Positions 26,740 to 37,290 of a DNA stretch of 64,000 nucleotides are shown piece by piece (position 1 is the stretch's first letter; each line of letters starts with the position of its first letter). The stretch lies in NCBI RefSeq assembly GCF_000193495.2, contig NZ_AP023410.1:992001-1056000 (forward strand), given 5' to 3'. The notes below the pieces were generated by a model. That model saw only the letters and a program-made list of their open reading frames with translations, had not been told where the DNA came from and did no database searches. The position numbers and the translations under genes are program-made. Source of the stretch: Acetobacter aceti NBRC 14818. GTDB taxonomy: Bacteria; Pseudomonadota; Alphaproteobacteria; Acetobacterales; Acetobacteraceae.

Positions 26740-27936
26740 GTGATCACGTTCGAAGACATCACGGCCGCCGCCCGGCGGATCGAAGGGCGCGTGCTGCGCA
26801 CGCCGACCCTGCCGTCCCACTCGCTGTCCAAGTCGGTGGGCGCAGAGATCACGCTGAAGCTTGAAAATCTTCAGGCCGTCGGATCGTTCAAGGAACGTGG
26901 TGCTGCGAACAAGCTGGCGCTGCTGACACCGGAAGAACGCGCTCGCGGTGTGATCGCCGTCTCGGCAGGCAATCACGCACAGGGCGTGGCGCGTCACGCG
27001 AGCCTGCTGGGCATTGACGCAGTGATCGTCATGCCGCGCTTCACGCCTGCGTCCAAGGTGACACGGACCGAAGGCTGGGGCGCACGCGTTGTGCTTGAGG
27101 GCAACAACTTCGCTGAAGCCTCCCTGTTCGCCAAGGATCTGCAGGAGCGCGAAGGGCGGGTTTTTATCCATCCCTACGACGATGACGCCGTCATGGCCGG
27201 TCAGGGCACCTGTGCGCTGGAACTTCTGGAAGATGCAGGACCGCTGGATGCGCTTGTTGTGCCGATTGGCGGCGGCGGTCTCCTGTCTGGCATGGCCGTT
27301 GCGGCCAAGGCCATGCGTCCCGAGATCGAACTGATCGGCGTGCAGGTGGAAAGCTATTCCTCCCTGTCTGCTTTTCCCGGAGCCGAGGTGACACCCTGTG
27401 GTGGCGCGACCATCGCCGAGGGTATTGCGGTCATGAAGATTGGTCGCCGGACGCATGAAGTGATCCAGCAGCTTGTCTCGAAGGTTGTGGTCGTGTCCGA
27501 GCGTGACGTGGAAAACGCGATCACCCTCATGGCTGAGGGTGCCAAGCAGGTCACTGAAGGCGCTGGCGCGACAGGGCTGGCTGCCGTCATGAGCCACCCT
27601 GCCCTTTTCGCGGGCAAGCGTCTTGCGCTCCCTGTGAGCGGCGGCAATATCGACACACGTATTCTCGCCAACACGTTGCTGCGCGCCATGCTGCGTGACG
27701 GGCGTCTGCTGCGCCTGATCATGGAAATCCCGGATCGTCCCGGTGTGCTGGCAGATATTTCAAAAACGATCGGCGAGGCAGGCGGCAACATTATCGAAGT
27801 GTCGCATCAGCGTCTGTTCGCTGCGCCCTCGGTGCAGGCAGCAGAACTTGAGGTGATGATTGAGGCGCGAGATCCTCAGCATGCCGAGCAGATCACTGAG
27901 GCGCTGCGGGAGCATTACGTCGTGCGGCGGGTGTGA
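26740..27936 (+). CDS. ilvA: Threonine ammonia-lyase (threonine dehydratase)
   Basis: A PLP enzyme converting threonine to 2-oxobutyrate and ammonia, the entry to isoleucine synthesis. The PLP lysine lies in LQAVGSFKERGAANKL and the phosphate cradle in PIGGGGLLSGMAVA. The C-terminal 75 residues form a single ACT domain (IMEIPDRPGVLADISKTIGE). At 398 residues it belongs to the shorter type with one ACT domain. The start is GTG at 26740, 14 bases after greA, with only a weak purine-rich site. It is probably cotranscribed with greA. Confidence 0.93.
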   Translation: MITFEDITAAARRIEGRVLRTPTLPSHSLSKSVGAEITLKLENLQAVGSFKERGAANKLALLTPEERARGVIAVSAGNHAQGVARHASLLGIDAVIVMPRFTPASKVTRTEGWGARVVLEGNNFAEASLFAKDLQEREGRVFIHPYDDDAVMAGQGTCALELLEDAGPLDALVVPIGGGGLLSGMAVAAKAMRPEIELIGVQVESYSSLSAFPGAEVTPCGGATIAEGIAVMKIGRRTHEVIQQLVSKVVVVSERDVENAITLMAEGAKQVTEGAGATGLAAVMSHPALFAGKRLALPVSGGNIDTRILANTLLRAMLRDGRLLRLIMEIPDRPGVLADISKTIGEAGGNIIEVSHQRLFAAPSVQAAELEVMIEARDPQHAEQITEALREHYVVRRV

Positions 27937-27966
27937 TGCACCATCGCATCTGGAGGAAAGCTGAAA

Positions 27967-28473
27967 ATGAAGTGTATAGAAATCTTCACTTCCTCCAATC
28001 TCGAAAAAGAATTTAAAAAACAATATCGATATGCGGTGTATGTTCTTCAGTCTCTTACCGATCCTGATGTTATTCGATACGGTTCTGCCGGAAGTCGACT
28101 GGGTCAGTCCGGCTCTTTAAAAAGTCGTCTTTCCAAACATCTCAATAAAAAATTCGCCCGCGTTCCAGACTCACAAAAAGCATCAGAGCGCTACGGTCCT
28201 TATAAAGTCTTATGGATCTGCGCGACTATAGACGCCTCTCCCAATTCACCGGGTTTATCTGCAGCCGCAGATCTGATGGAAAGAGTTATTCAGATATCGC
28301 TTACCAAATACAAACGGGGCTCACTCCCATGCAACAAAAGCGCGAGCTGTCTACTTGTTGGGGAAAGTAATCTTGAGTTGATACTAAAAGATCTAAATGA
28401 TCTTTCCAGACAGTTAGATACTGTTGTCGATACAGTACAAATGCTGTTTTCGAATGATTTGTTAAAAACCTGA
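27967..28473 (+). CDS. AT-rich orphan protein, possibly GIY-YIG-like
   Basis: A 168-residue protein I do not recognise with certainty. GGAGG lies about ten bases before the ATG, so it is very likely translated. The N-terminal half can be read as a degenerate GIY-YIG nuclease layout: YAVYVLQS, then IRYGSAG, then LKSRLSKHL with the conserved arginine. A later glutamate in LMERVIQ could take the catalytic position. The gene is clearly richer in A and T than ilvA before it and rsfS after it, and uses rarer codons, which suggests horizontal acquisition. It ends just before a stem-loop shared with the convergent rsfS gene. A nuclease role is inference only. Confidence 0.6.
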   Translation: MKCIEIFTSSNLEKEFKKQYRYAVYVLQSLTDPDVIRYGSAGSRLGQSGSLKSRLSKHLNKKFARVPDSQKASERYGPYKVLWICATIDASPNSPGLSAAADLMERVIQISLTKYKRGSLPCNKSASCLLVGESNLELILKDLNDLSRQLDTVVDTVQMLFSNDLLKT

Positions 28474-28483
28474 TGCCAAATAA

Positions 28484-28515
28484 ATATCGGAAGAAGCACT
28501 CACTTCTCCCGATAT
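28484..28515. terminator. Stem-loop between convergent orphan gene and rsfS
   Basis: Thirteen-base arms ATATCGGAAGAAG (28484-28496) and CTTCTCCCGATAT (28503-28515) pair with a single mismatch that becomes G-U in one RNA strand. The loop is six bases. No long T-run follows, but its place between two convergent stop codons fits a bidirectional terminator. Confidence 0.55.
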
Positions 28516-28527
28516 CCGAACCAGTCT

Positions 28528-28974
28528 TCAGAGAGACGTAATCTCTCCTCCATCGGCGCCATCGAAGTCGGTGCCCCACATCTGCTCCAGACCGTAAAGC
28601 GCACGCGCTTCCGCCTTGAACAGGTGGATTACGATATCGCCTGCGTCGATCAGCACCCAATCGGAACCGTTCGCGCCTTCAACAAGAATACGCTTCAGAC
28701 CGACATCTTTAAGCTTACGCTCTATATGCTGGGCCATTGCGGCAATCTGGCGATCCGCCACACCCGTCGCGATGACCATACGGTCCGCGAAGGAAGCACG
28801 TCCGGTCAGATCAATGACGACAATGTCCTCGCCCTTATCATCGTCGATGCTTTCCGTGATGATACCGAGATACTTCTCGAGCTCATCAGCCGGAGCGTGA
28901 GGGCGCTTCTTGCCTTCTTTGACAGGTCCTGCTGCCGCAGCTTTCTTGCGCGGCGTACCCGGAGCCTTTGCCAC
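28528..28974 (-). CDS. rsfS: Ribosomal silencing factor RsfS
   Basis: Binds ribosomal protein L14 and blocks subunit joining under starvation. The family core runs from residue 30: LGIITESIDDDKGEDIVVID, then RASFADRMVIATGVADRQIA, then DWVLIDAGDIVIHLF and YGLEQMWG. The chosen start is GTG at 28974, giving 148 residues with a short basic N-terminal tail. No ATG exists upstream, although the frame stays open with alanine/lysine/proline-rich codons back to the nadD stop. It follows nadD on the same strand. The usual neighbour rlmH is absent downstream; an AT-rich orphan gene is there instead. Confidence 0.9.
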   Translation of the reverse strand: MAKAPGTPRKKAAAAGPVKEGKKRPHAPADELEKYLGIITESIDDDKGEDIVVIDLTGRASFADRMVIATGVADRQIAAMAQHIERKLKDVGLKRILVEGANGSDWVLIDAGDIVIHLFKAEARALYGLEQMWGTDFDGADGGEITSL

Positions 28975-29096
28975 AGCGGCAAGACTCGGATTGACCGCCT
29001 TGGGCGTTCTGGATTTTGCCGGCGTTTTTGACGCGCCAGCTTTTGCTGCGACCGGGCGACGATCCGTCGTTTCCGTATCGGTTGGGGGCTTTCTGG

Positions 29097-29804
29097 CTAT
29101 GACCGTGTCTCCTGCCGGGTGGCTGCCCGATCTGTCCGGAATAAGGATTCTGTGTGTCCCGCACGTCGCAGGGCTGTTGCCGATATACCGTTTTGCGGGC
29201 CAGGAAGAAAAGCCCAGACTGGGGGCGTTTTATCGGGAAGCTGTCGAATTTTCCCAACCGGCAGGCGGCAGCGGCTCAGACGCCCGGCAATCTTGCCATG
29301 CAGGGCCGCTGCATTGCTCCCCGGACGCGGCATGACAGCCAATGGAACCTGCCTGAGAAACGCCTGCCAGCGGTGCCAGCGGGGCAGTTCCGCAAAAACA
29401 TCCGTGCCCATCAGCCAGACAAAGCGGGCGCGGGGGAAACGACGTTTGAGCGCACGAATGGTGTCGAAGGCGTAACGCGTGCCGAGAGAAGCTTCAATAT
29501 CGGTGGGGATAAGCCGACGGTCGGTTGCCAGCCGCTCGACCGATGCCAGACGTGCGGCAAGCGACGCCATACCCTTGCTGGGTTTGAGTGGATTGCCCGG
29601 CGAGACCATCAGCCAGACCTGATCGAGACGAAGCTGGCGCAGGGCCCTGAGAGCGATCTGGACGTGTCCCTCATGCGCCGGATTAAACGATCCACCGAGG
29701 AGACCGATCCGGGAGGCGCGACGGTCACCCCGGATCGGGATCGTATCGTGATGAGAAACCACGATACGTTTATGGACGCGTCTGGCCTGTGCCGAGGACT
29801 TCAT
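29097..29804 (-). CDS. nadD: Nicotinate-nucleotide adenylyltransferase
   Basis: Adenylates nicotinate mononucleotide in NAD synthesis. The nucleotidyltransferase signature IGLLGGSFNPAHEGHV contains the HxGH-type motif, and ISATALRR near the C-terminus is the second ATP-binding motif (ISATxIR). FVWLMGTDVFAELPRW is also typical. The ATG at 29804 overlaps the end of proA by 35 bp and gives 235 residues. No start has a clear ribosome binding site, and a GTG at 29762 is a credible alternative. The open frame continues further upstream inside proA. Confidence 0.9.
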   Translation of the reverse strand: MKSSAQARRVHKRIVVSHHDTIPIRGDRRASRIGLLGGSFNPAHEGHVQIALRALRQLRLDQVWLMVSPGNPLKPSKGMASLAARLASVERLATDRRLIPTDIEASLGTRYAFDTIRALKRRFPRARFVWLMGTDVFAELPRWHRWQAFLRQVPLAVMPRPGSNAAALHGKIAGRLSRCRLPVGKIRQLPDKTPPVWAFLPGPQNGISATALRRAGHTESLFRTDRAATRQETRS

Positions 29805-31041
29805 AACGGAAGGTCGTAAGCTGCTCGAGTCCGACCGGACCCCGCGCATGGATACGGCCGGTGGCGATGCCGATTTCCGCACCGAATCCGAACTCGCCGC
29901 CATCACAGAACTGGGTGGACGCGTTCCACATCACGACAGCGCTGTCCGTTCCGTTCAGGAAGCGCGTGGCGACGGCTTCGTCTGACGTGATGATCGCCTC
30001 GGTATGGCCGCTGCCATAACGGGCGATGTGGGCAAGCGCAGCTTCCACGCCATCCACAATGGCGATCGACAGGACGGGAGCCAGCCACTCGGTCGCGAAG
30101 TCCTCATCAGCAGCGGGCTCAAGACCGGGAACGATGTGACGGGCGCGCTCGTCGGCACGGAAATCACAGCCGAGTTCCCGCAGATCACTGACAATCTCAG
30201 GCAACAGTTCAGGTGCAATGGCATTGTCAATCAGCAGGGTTTCGGTCGCGCCACAAATACCCGGACGACGCATCTTGGCATTGGCGAGAACACGACGCGC
30301 CATCTGCGGCTCGGCGGCGGCATGGATGTAGGTGTGACACAGGCCCTCGGCATGGGCGAGAACGGGAATACGCGCCTCGTTCTGCACGCGCTCGACGAGA
30401 GATTTGCCGCCACGGGGAATAATGAGGTCGATCAGGCCAGACGCGGCGAGCATGTCGGCGACGTGCTTGCGGTCAGCGCTGGGCGCGACCTGAACGGCGT
30501 CCACAGGCAGACCTGCGGCCTCGAGACCGGCAGCCATGGCTTTGTGAATGGCCTGCGCGGAATGGAAGCTTTCTGAACCGCCACGCAGGATGACAGCGTT
30601 TCCGGACTTGATGCACAGGCCCGCAGCATCCGCACCGACATTCGGGCGGCTTTCATAGATCACGCCAAGGACGCCAATAGGAGTGGCGACGCGACGGATT
30701 TTCAGCCCATTGGGACGGGTCCACTCGCTGAGGATACGTCCGACAGGATCGGACAGGTCGGCCATATCTTCCAGCCCTTTGGCCATCCCCTCGACGCGCT
30801 CGGCAGTCAGAGTGAGACGATCACGAAAAGCCTCGCTGCCGGTGTAGGCGGCAAGGTCTTTTGCGTTGGCCTCCAGAATGGCGTCTCTCTGCTCACGCAG
30901 GGCATTGGCAGCGGCCCAGAGGGCCTTGTCACGAATGGCGGTTGGAGACTGGGCCAGCGTCCGCGCTGCGATCCGTGCGGCCCGGGCCATGCCCGCGATC
31001 GCATTGGAGTCTGTCGCTTCCGCCTTCATGCTGGCGCTCAT
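29770..31041 (-). CDS. proA: Gamma-glutamyl phosphate reductase (glutamate-5-semialdehyde dehydrogenase)
   Basis: Reduces glutamyl-5-phosphate with NADPH in the second step of proline synthesis. The catalytic cysteine is in RRPGICGATETLLID. VIYESRPNVGADAAGLCIKSG and VILRGGSESFHS are strong family motifs. GGGGA lies six bases before the ATG. At 423 residues the length is normal. It lies between ychF and nadD; proB, often adjacent, is not in this window. Confidence 0.95.
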   Translation of the reverse strand: MSASMKAEATDSNAIAGMARAARIAARTLAQSPTAIRDKALWAAANALREQRDAILEANAKDLAAYTGSEAFRDRLTLTAERVEGMAKGLEDMADLSDPVGRILSEWTRPNGLKIRRVATPIGVLGVIYESRPNVGADAAGLCIKSGNAVILRGGSESFHSAQAIHKAMAAGLEAAGLPVDAVQVAPSADRKHVADMLAASGLIDLIIPRGGKSLVERVQNEARIPVLAHAEGLCHTYIHAAAEPQMARRVLANAKMRRPGICGATETLLIDNAIAPELLPEIVSDLRELGCDFRADERARHIVPGLEPAADEDFATEWLAPVLSIAIVDGVEAALAHIARYGSGHTEAIITSDEAVATRFLNGTDSAVVMWNASTQFCDGGEFGFGAEIGIATGRIHARGPVGLEQLTTFRYEVLGTGQTRP

Positions 31042-31080
31042 TTATGGTCCCCTACCCTCTTCTTCTATGATGTTGATGTA

Positions 31081-32175
31081 TCAGACGTTGAAACGGAACA
31101 GCAGTACATCGCCGTCCTGCACAATATAGTCACGGCCTTCGATGCGCATCTTGCCCGCTTCTTTCGCGCCTGCCTCACCGTTGTACTTCACATAGTCGTC
31201 ATAAGCGACTGTTTCACAGGCGATGAAGCCGCGCTCGAAGTCGTTATGAATAACAGCGGCTGCCTGAGGCGCCTTGGTGCCAGCTGTGATGGTCCAGGCG
31301 CGGGTCTCTTTCGGACCGACGGTGAAGTAGGTCTTCAGGCCAAGCAGCTTGTAACCCGCAGCGATGACGCGATCGAGACCACTGTCCGCAAGGCCAAGCC
31401 CCTCAAGAAATTCCTTCTGGTCTTCCTGCGGAAGCTGGCTGACCTCGGCCTCAATCGCGGCGGACACGATGACGCAGGCTGCGCCTTCCGCTTTCGCACG
31501 CTCTTCGACGGCTTTGGAGAATGCATTCCCGGTCGACGCGGAGCCTTCCTCGACATTGCAGACATAGAGCACGGGCTTGGTCGTCATGAGTTGGAGGCGC
31601 TCGGCGATCAGTTCCTTGCCTTCCGGGATAGCCGTGCGGGCTGGCTTGCCTTCACGTAGCGCCGCGATCAGAGGCTCCATCACTTCGATCTGTGCCTGCG
31701 CATCACGATCGTTCGATTTGGCCTTCTTCTGCAAAGGCACAATGCGCTTTTCGAGGGAGTCGAGATCGGCCAGCATCAGCTCGGTCTCAATGATCTCGGC
31801 GTCACGAACCGGATCAACGCCACCTTCGACATGGGTGATGTCGTCGTCTTCGAAGCAGCGCAGAACGTGAATAATGGCGTCTACTTCGCGAATATTGGCG
31901 AGGAACTGGTTACCCAGACCTTCACCGCGAGACGCACCACGCACGAGGCCAGCGATGTCCACGAATTCAAGGCTCGTGGGCAGAATCTTCTGTGACTTGC
32001 CGATACGCGCCAGTTCCGCGAGACGCGGATCAGGCACAGCAACACGACCGACATTCGGCTCAATGGTGCAGAACGGATAGTTCGCCGCCTGCGCCGAGGC
32101 CGTGGCCGTCAGGGCGTTGAACAGGGTTGATTTACCGACATTGGGCAGTCCGACGATGCCGCAGTTGAAGCCCAT
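31081..32175 (-). CDS. ychF: Redox-regulated ATPase YchF (Obg-family)
   Basis: An Obg-like P-loop protein that prefers ATP over GTP and associates with ribosomes. The G1 loop is [19 protein letters not shown] at the very N-terminus and G3 is [20 protein letters not shown]. The C-terminal TGS domain ends in [18 protein letters not shown]. The ATG at 32175 overlaps the pth stop by one base (TGATG), implying translational coupling. The 364-residue length matches the family; the open extension upstream is pth in another frame. Confidence 0.95.
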   Translation of the reverse strand: MGFNCGIVGLPNVGKSTLFNALTATASAQAANYPFCTIEPNVGRVAVPDPRLAELARIGKSQKILPTSLEFVDIAGLVRGASRGEGLGNQFLANIREVDAIIHVLRCFEDDDITHVEGGVDPVRDAEIIETELMLADLDSLEKRIVPLQKKAKSNDRDAQAQIEVMEPLIAALREGKPARTAIPEGKELIAERLQLMTTKPVLYVCNVEEGSASTGNAFSKAVEERAKAEGAACVIVSAAIEAEVSQLPQEDQKEFLEGLGLADSGLDRVIAAGYKLLGLKTYFTVGPKETRAWTITAGTKAPQAAAVIHNDFERGFIACETVAYDDYVKYNGEAGAKEAGKMRIEGRDYIVQDGDVLLFRFNV

Positions 32176-32813
32176 CAGTCTTTCACTCCTGTTTCTCCTG
32201 CCTTCGGGCCGGGAATTATTGGTTTGGGGCTGTTTGCCGTGAGAAGCGCAATGCGTGTCATGCAGTCTTCGCGCTGACCGGCAGCCAGCAATGGGGCAGT
32301 ATCGGCCACGGCGTCGAGCAGATCTTCGAGCCAGGGCTGGTCGGCCTTGGCGAAGTCTCCGAGAACCCAACCGTGGACGCGTTCTTTCGAACCGGGATGA
32401 CCGATACCGAGGCGCACGCGCCAGTAATCCTGTGTGCCAAGCTGTCTGTCGGTCGAGCGCAGGCCGTTATGACCGGCAGCGCCTCCTCCTTTCTTGATAC
32501 GCACCTTGCCGGGCGCAAGATCAAGCTCGTCATGGAAGACGGTAATGGCATCAGGGGGAATTTTGTAGAACGTCGCGGCTTCGCGGATGCTGTCACCGGA
32601 TGCGTTCATGTAGGTCATCGGCTTGAGGAGCAGCACTTTACTTGTGCCGATCCGTCCTTCCGCGATCTCGCCGCGGAAGCGCTTGCGCCACGGTGAAAAA
32701 CCGTGACGCTTCGCGATAGAGTCGACCGCCATGAAGCCGATATTGTGGCGGTTATGGCTCATGGAAGTCTCGGGGTTACCGAGCCCCGCCCAGAGCTGGA
32801 TCGCCGGTTGCAT
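32175..32813 (-). CDS. pth: Peptidyl-tRNA hydrolase
   Basis: Releases peptides from prematurely dropped peptidyl-tRNA. The N-terminal [20 protein letters not shown] holds the substrate asparagine and catalytic His23, and [20 protein letters not shown] the conserved aspartate region. [13 protein letters not shown] follows. At 212 residues it has a slightly extended C-terminus. It overlaps ychF by one base and starts 50 bp after rplY, the usual rplY-pth-ychF order. Confidence 0.96.
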   Translation of the reverse strand: MQPAIQLWAGLGNPETSMSHNRHNIGFMAVDSIAKRHGFSPWRKRFRGEIAEGRIGTSKVLLLKPMTYMNASGDSIREAATFYKIPPDAITVFHDELDLAPGKVRIKKGGGAAGHNGLRSTDRQLGTQDYWRVRLGIGHPGSKERVHGWVLGDFAKADQPWLEDLLDAVADTAPLLAAGQREDCMTRIALLTANSPKPIIPGPKAGETGVKD

Positions 32814-32863
32814 GGCGGTCTGTCCCGAGGCCGGAAGCTATGCTCCCGACCCGACGGGCCTCC

Positions 32864-33502
32864 TTACTTCTTTTCTTCTGCGGAAGATTCTGCCTCAGCG
32901 GAAGCTGCTTCTGCTTCGTCCTGCTCAACATCAACGGACGGAGCCGCAATCGTTGCAACGACGAAGTTCGGAATCTGCAGAACCGGCGTCACGCCTTCGG
33001 TGCCCTTCAGATCATCCCAACGCACGTTGTCGTTGATGTCCAGAGCGGAAACATCCACCGTGAAAAACTCGGGGATATTGCTCGGGTCAGCCGTCACTTC
33101 GATCGTGTGGCGAACAACATTGAGCACACCGCCGCGGGAAATGCCGGGGGAGTTATCTTCACCCTCGATCTTCACAACAATCTCGACATGGACCTTCTGG
33201 CCCGGAGCAAGACGCTGGAAATCAACGTGAATCGGGGCATCAGAGACCGGATGGAACTGGATGTCGCGCATCAGGGCGCGCTCGCTCAGATCGCCAGCCT
33301 TGATTTCATAGACATGCGAACGCCAGCCCGGCTTGTGCAGCTCACGCATGATGACACGCGGATCAAGCGCAATGAGGGAGGCTTCGGCTTTTGCACCGTA
33401 CACGACAGCCGGGACCAGCCCTGCACGTCGGGTTGCGCGCGCTGCCCCCTTACCTGCTTTCGCGCGCGTGGATGCTTCGAGAGGAATCAGTTTCGTCGCC
33501 AC
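32864..33502 (-). CDS. rplY: 50S ribosomal protein bL25/general stress protein Ctc (GTG start)
   Basis: A 212-residue long-form L25. The N-terminal domain ([20 protein letters not shown]) binds 5S rRNA. The C-terminal beta domain ([23 protein letters not shown]; here [18 protein letters not shown]) is typical of the Ctc type, and the protein ends in an alanine/glutamate-rich tail. The start is GTG at 33502 with AGGAG eight bases upstream. It heads the rplY-pth-ychF-proA-nadD-rsfS series. Confidence 0.95.
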   Translation of the reverse strand: MATKLIPLEASTRAKAGKGAARATRRAGLVPAVVYGAKAEASLIALDPRVIMRELHKPGWRSHVYEIKAGDLSERALMRDIQFHPVSDAPIHVDFQRLAPGQKVHVEIVVKIEGEDNSPGISRGGVLNVVRHTIEVTADPSNIPEFFTVDVSALDINDNVRWDDLKGTEGVTPVLQIPNFVVATIAAPSVDVEQDEAEAASAEAESSAEEKK

Positions 33503-33648
33503 TGTGTTAACTCCTGAGTATGCGAACGGACGCCGGCCTCCAGGGGTGCCGACGCGAGGCGCGCTCTTTAGCGGAAAAGCAGTAACGACGCAACAGGAAT
33601 GCCGGGACGATCGATGCGCCCCGGCTCTTCTTCATCCCGCTCTGTCTC

Positions 33649-34083
33649 TCAATACCCCTGCTGAGGAGCGTAACCGGCAGGATAACCGCCATAGGTGCGG
33701 GGATATGCTCCCTGCTGGGGGGCAGCCTGATAACCGCCCTGCTGATAGCGCTGCTGCTGAGGGTATTGTTGTTGAGGATATTGCTGCTGGGGATAAGCGG
33801 CCTGAGGCTGCTGGTATCCCTGCGTATAACCGCCACCGGGACGATTGGGCGTGGTCAGTGCGCCGGCCCCCGCACCGAGCAGACCACCGGCAAGAGCACC
33901 AATGGCCGCGCCGCGACCGCCGCCGGCTAGCGCCCCGATAGCGGCGCCGGAGCCTCCTCCAATCAGCGCGCCATTTCCGGCTCTTTGTCCGGGGCTATAG
34001 GGGTCACCGCAAGCGGAGAGAAAAAGAGGCAGAGCCAACACCGCAATGCCGCACGCTTTCTGTCTATTCACCGTCATCGCCAT
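33649..34083 (-). CDS. Glycine-zipper lipoprotein with glutamine/tyrosine-rich tail
   Basis: A 144-residue predicted lipoprotein. The signal peptide ends in LFLSACGDPY, a lipobox with Cys25. The next 50 residues form glycine-zipper repeats (GALIGGGSGAAIGALAGGG, then GAAIGALAGGLLGAGAGAL) that can insert in or pack against the outer membrane. The C-terminal half is low-complexity, with PQQQY repeats and tyrosine/glycine-rich stretches. It lies 97 bp downstream of a shorter paralogue on the same strand. M3 (34077) is an alternative start. The function of such osmotic/envelope lipoproteins is not known. Confidence 0.75.
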   Translation of the reverse strand: MAMTVNRQKACGIAVLALPLFLSACGDPYSPGQRAGNGALIGGGSGAAIGALAGGGRGAAIGALAGGLLGAGAGALTTPNRPGGGYTQGYQQPQAAYPQQQYPQQQYPQQQRYQQGGYQAAPQQGAYPRTYGGYPAGYAPQQGY

Positions 34084-34180
34084 CCATTCATTCTATAGGC
34101 CTGTGAGCTGCGGACGATAGAACCGCCAGGCCCATACCTTGTCATTGACGCACACCGCCTGCCCTGAAAATCAGCAGGGA

Positions 34181-34471
34181 TCAACGCCTGTTACCAGCCT
34201 GCGGAGGATTGGGGGTTGTCGCAGCGCCGACTGCCGCCCCTGTTCCACCGCCTGCCAGCGCCCCAATGAGCGCGCCTCTTCCGCCACCGGCAAGAGCGCC
34301 GATCGCCGCACCACCGCCAGCGCCAATCAGGGCTCCGCTGCCGGCACGGGCACCGGAGTCATAGGGACTGCCGCACCCGGCCAGAAGGGATACGGACATC
34401 AATCCGGTAGCGGCCAGAAGGCGCATGCCTGTTCGACCGGGTCCCGTTTTTTTAATGGCACTCTCTGTCAT
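34181..34471 (-). CDS. Short glycine-zipper lipoprotein
   Basis: A 96-residue predicted lipoprotein with lipobox SLLAGCGSPY (Cys33) after a basic, hydrophobic signal peptide. The mature part is almost entirely the glycine zipper GALIGAGGGAAIGALAGGG followed by ALIGALAGGGTGAAVGAA. It matches the neighbouring 144-residue protein in the zipper and the CGSPY/CGDPY segment but lacks the glutamine-rich tail. The pair looks like a tandem duplication with one copy extended. Confidence 0.72.
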   Translation of the reverse strand: MTESAIKKTGPGRTGMRLLAATGLMSVSLLAGCGSPYDSGARAGSGALIGAGGGAAIGALAGGGRGALIGALAGGGTGAAVGAATTPNPPQAGNRR

Positions 34472-35922
<1,451 letters not shown>

Positions 35923-36153
35923 CGAAAAATAACCATGCACTCTCTACAGCTTTTTGCCATTATATCAGCAGAGAGCTGAAGGCTTATGGTTCGAAGAGCG
36001 TAGATTGGGGATACAGCCCCCAAAACATGGGGGTTCCTTGGCGAGCAGCTGCGAGGAAAAATCAGGACGGATTTCCGGGAAAGCGCTGTCTGACAGGACA
36101 GCCGCCCCGGCTTTGCCTTTCTGCCAGTCAACGCTGCCGGAAAGACCCACGGC
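35923..36153. other. Spacer between mreB and mreC
   Basis: This 231 bp spacer contains a CCCCC/GGGGG stem around AAAACAT near 36017-36033. No gene or T-run terminator is evident. The stem may adjust expression between mreB and mreCD. Confidence 0.3.
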
Positions 36154-37290
36154 ATGATCCCTGTCTCGATCCAGATTCGTCAGGCGCTGGACCGGCTCTG
36201 GCTGCCCGCCATGCTTCTGCTGTCCATCGCGATCATGCTCTTGGGATGGGCCAACCAGCGAGTCACGGTAGCGGCACGCATGGCGACGGCCGATGTCCTC
36301 TCGCCGCTCTGGTCGCTCGTGGCCCTACCCAGTCATGAAATTTCGGAAGCCGTTTCCGAACTGCACAGCATCGGGCACCTCGCACATGAAAACGCCCAGC
36401 TCCGCTCCGAGAACGAAAACCTGCGCGGGTGGTATGATGTCGCCGTTTCCCTGACGCAGGAAAACGCCACGCTCAAAGATAATCTCCACTGGATGCCCGA
36501 TCCGCTGCCGTCCTTCGTGACGGGGCGTGTGGTCGGCGATGTCGGTGGGCTCTACTCTCATGCCGTGCTCATCAATGCCGGACCCGCCAATGGTGTCCGG
36601 GTCGGTGACGTAGCGCTGGCCGCTGACGGCTTTGCCGGACGCGTGACGGAAACAGGCGAGCATTCCGCCCGTATCCTTCTGATCAATGACGTCGCCAGCC
36701 GTATCCCTGTCCTGCTGGAATCTAGCCACGGTACGGCCATCATGGCGGGTGACAATTCATCGACTCCAAGACTGATCTTTTATGCTCAGGACAATCACCC
36801 GGTTGAGGGAGAGCGTGTCGTCACATCCGGACAGGCGGATCTTCTCCCGACGGGTATTCCGGTCGGCACGGTTCATTATATTCATGCCGGAACGCCTGTT
36901 ATGGTTCCCTATGCCCGCCTGAATCATCTGAGCATTTTGCGGGTCTTCAATTTCGAAACCGGGACAATCGAGTCACCGGATGCGCCGGGGCGTGTGCCTG
37001 TGACCTCCAGCCGCAGTTTCCGCAGCGACGGCAAGAAGGACAATCTGCTCGACGGCATGACCCTTGGCGGCGTGGTCGAAAGCGCGACCGGTCATTCACC
37101 CGCGGGCTATCAGCCGCAACGTCAGGATACTCAGGGCAGCGAAAAACCGGATTCATTCCGCACGAACGAGGAGCATCCGCAGAACCAGAATGAGGATGAC
37201 AACACGCAGGGTGATCATCAGCCGTTACAGAAATCCGGCTCCATCATGCCTCACTCGTCTTTCAGTTTCCCTCCGGCAGGATGCGGATGA
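36154..37290 (+). CDS. mreC: Rod shape-determining protein MreC
   Basis: A periplasmic scaffold that links MreB to the PBP2-RodA synthase. One N-terminal transmembrane helix (LWLPAMLLLSIAIMLLGWA) is followed by a coiled coil around HENAQLRSENENLRGWYDVA. The beta-sandwich domain runs through VGLYSHAVLINAG-like GGLYSHAVLINAG and VVTSGQADLLPTGIPVGTV. After about residue 285 comes an unusual low-complexity tail rich in Q, N, D, E and S. GGAAAG lies about ten bases before the ATG. It overlaps mreD by ten bases. Confidence 0.93.
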   Translation: MIPVSIQIRQALDRLWLPAMLLLSIAIMLLGWANQRVTVAARMATADVLSPLWSLVALPSHEISEAVSELHSIGHLAHENAQLRSENENLRGWYDVAVSLTQENATLKDNLHWMPDPLPSFVTGRVVGDVGGLYSHAVLINAGPANGVRVGDVALAADGFAGRVTETGEHSARILLINDVASRIPVLLESSHGTAIMAGDNSSTPRLIFYAQDNHPVEGERVVTSGQADLLPTGIPVGTVHYIHAGTPVMVPYARLNHLSILRVFNFETGTIESPDAPGRVPVTSSRSFRSDGKKDNLLDGMTLGGVVESATGHSPAGYQPQRQDTQGSEKPDSFRTNEEHPQNQNEDDNTQGDHQPLQKSGSIMPHSSFSFPPAGCG

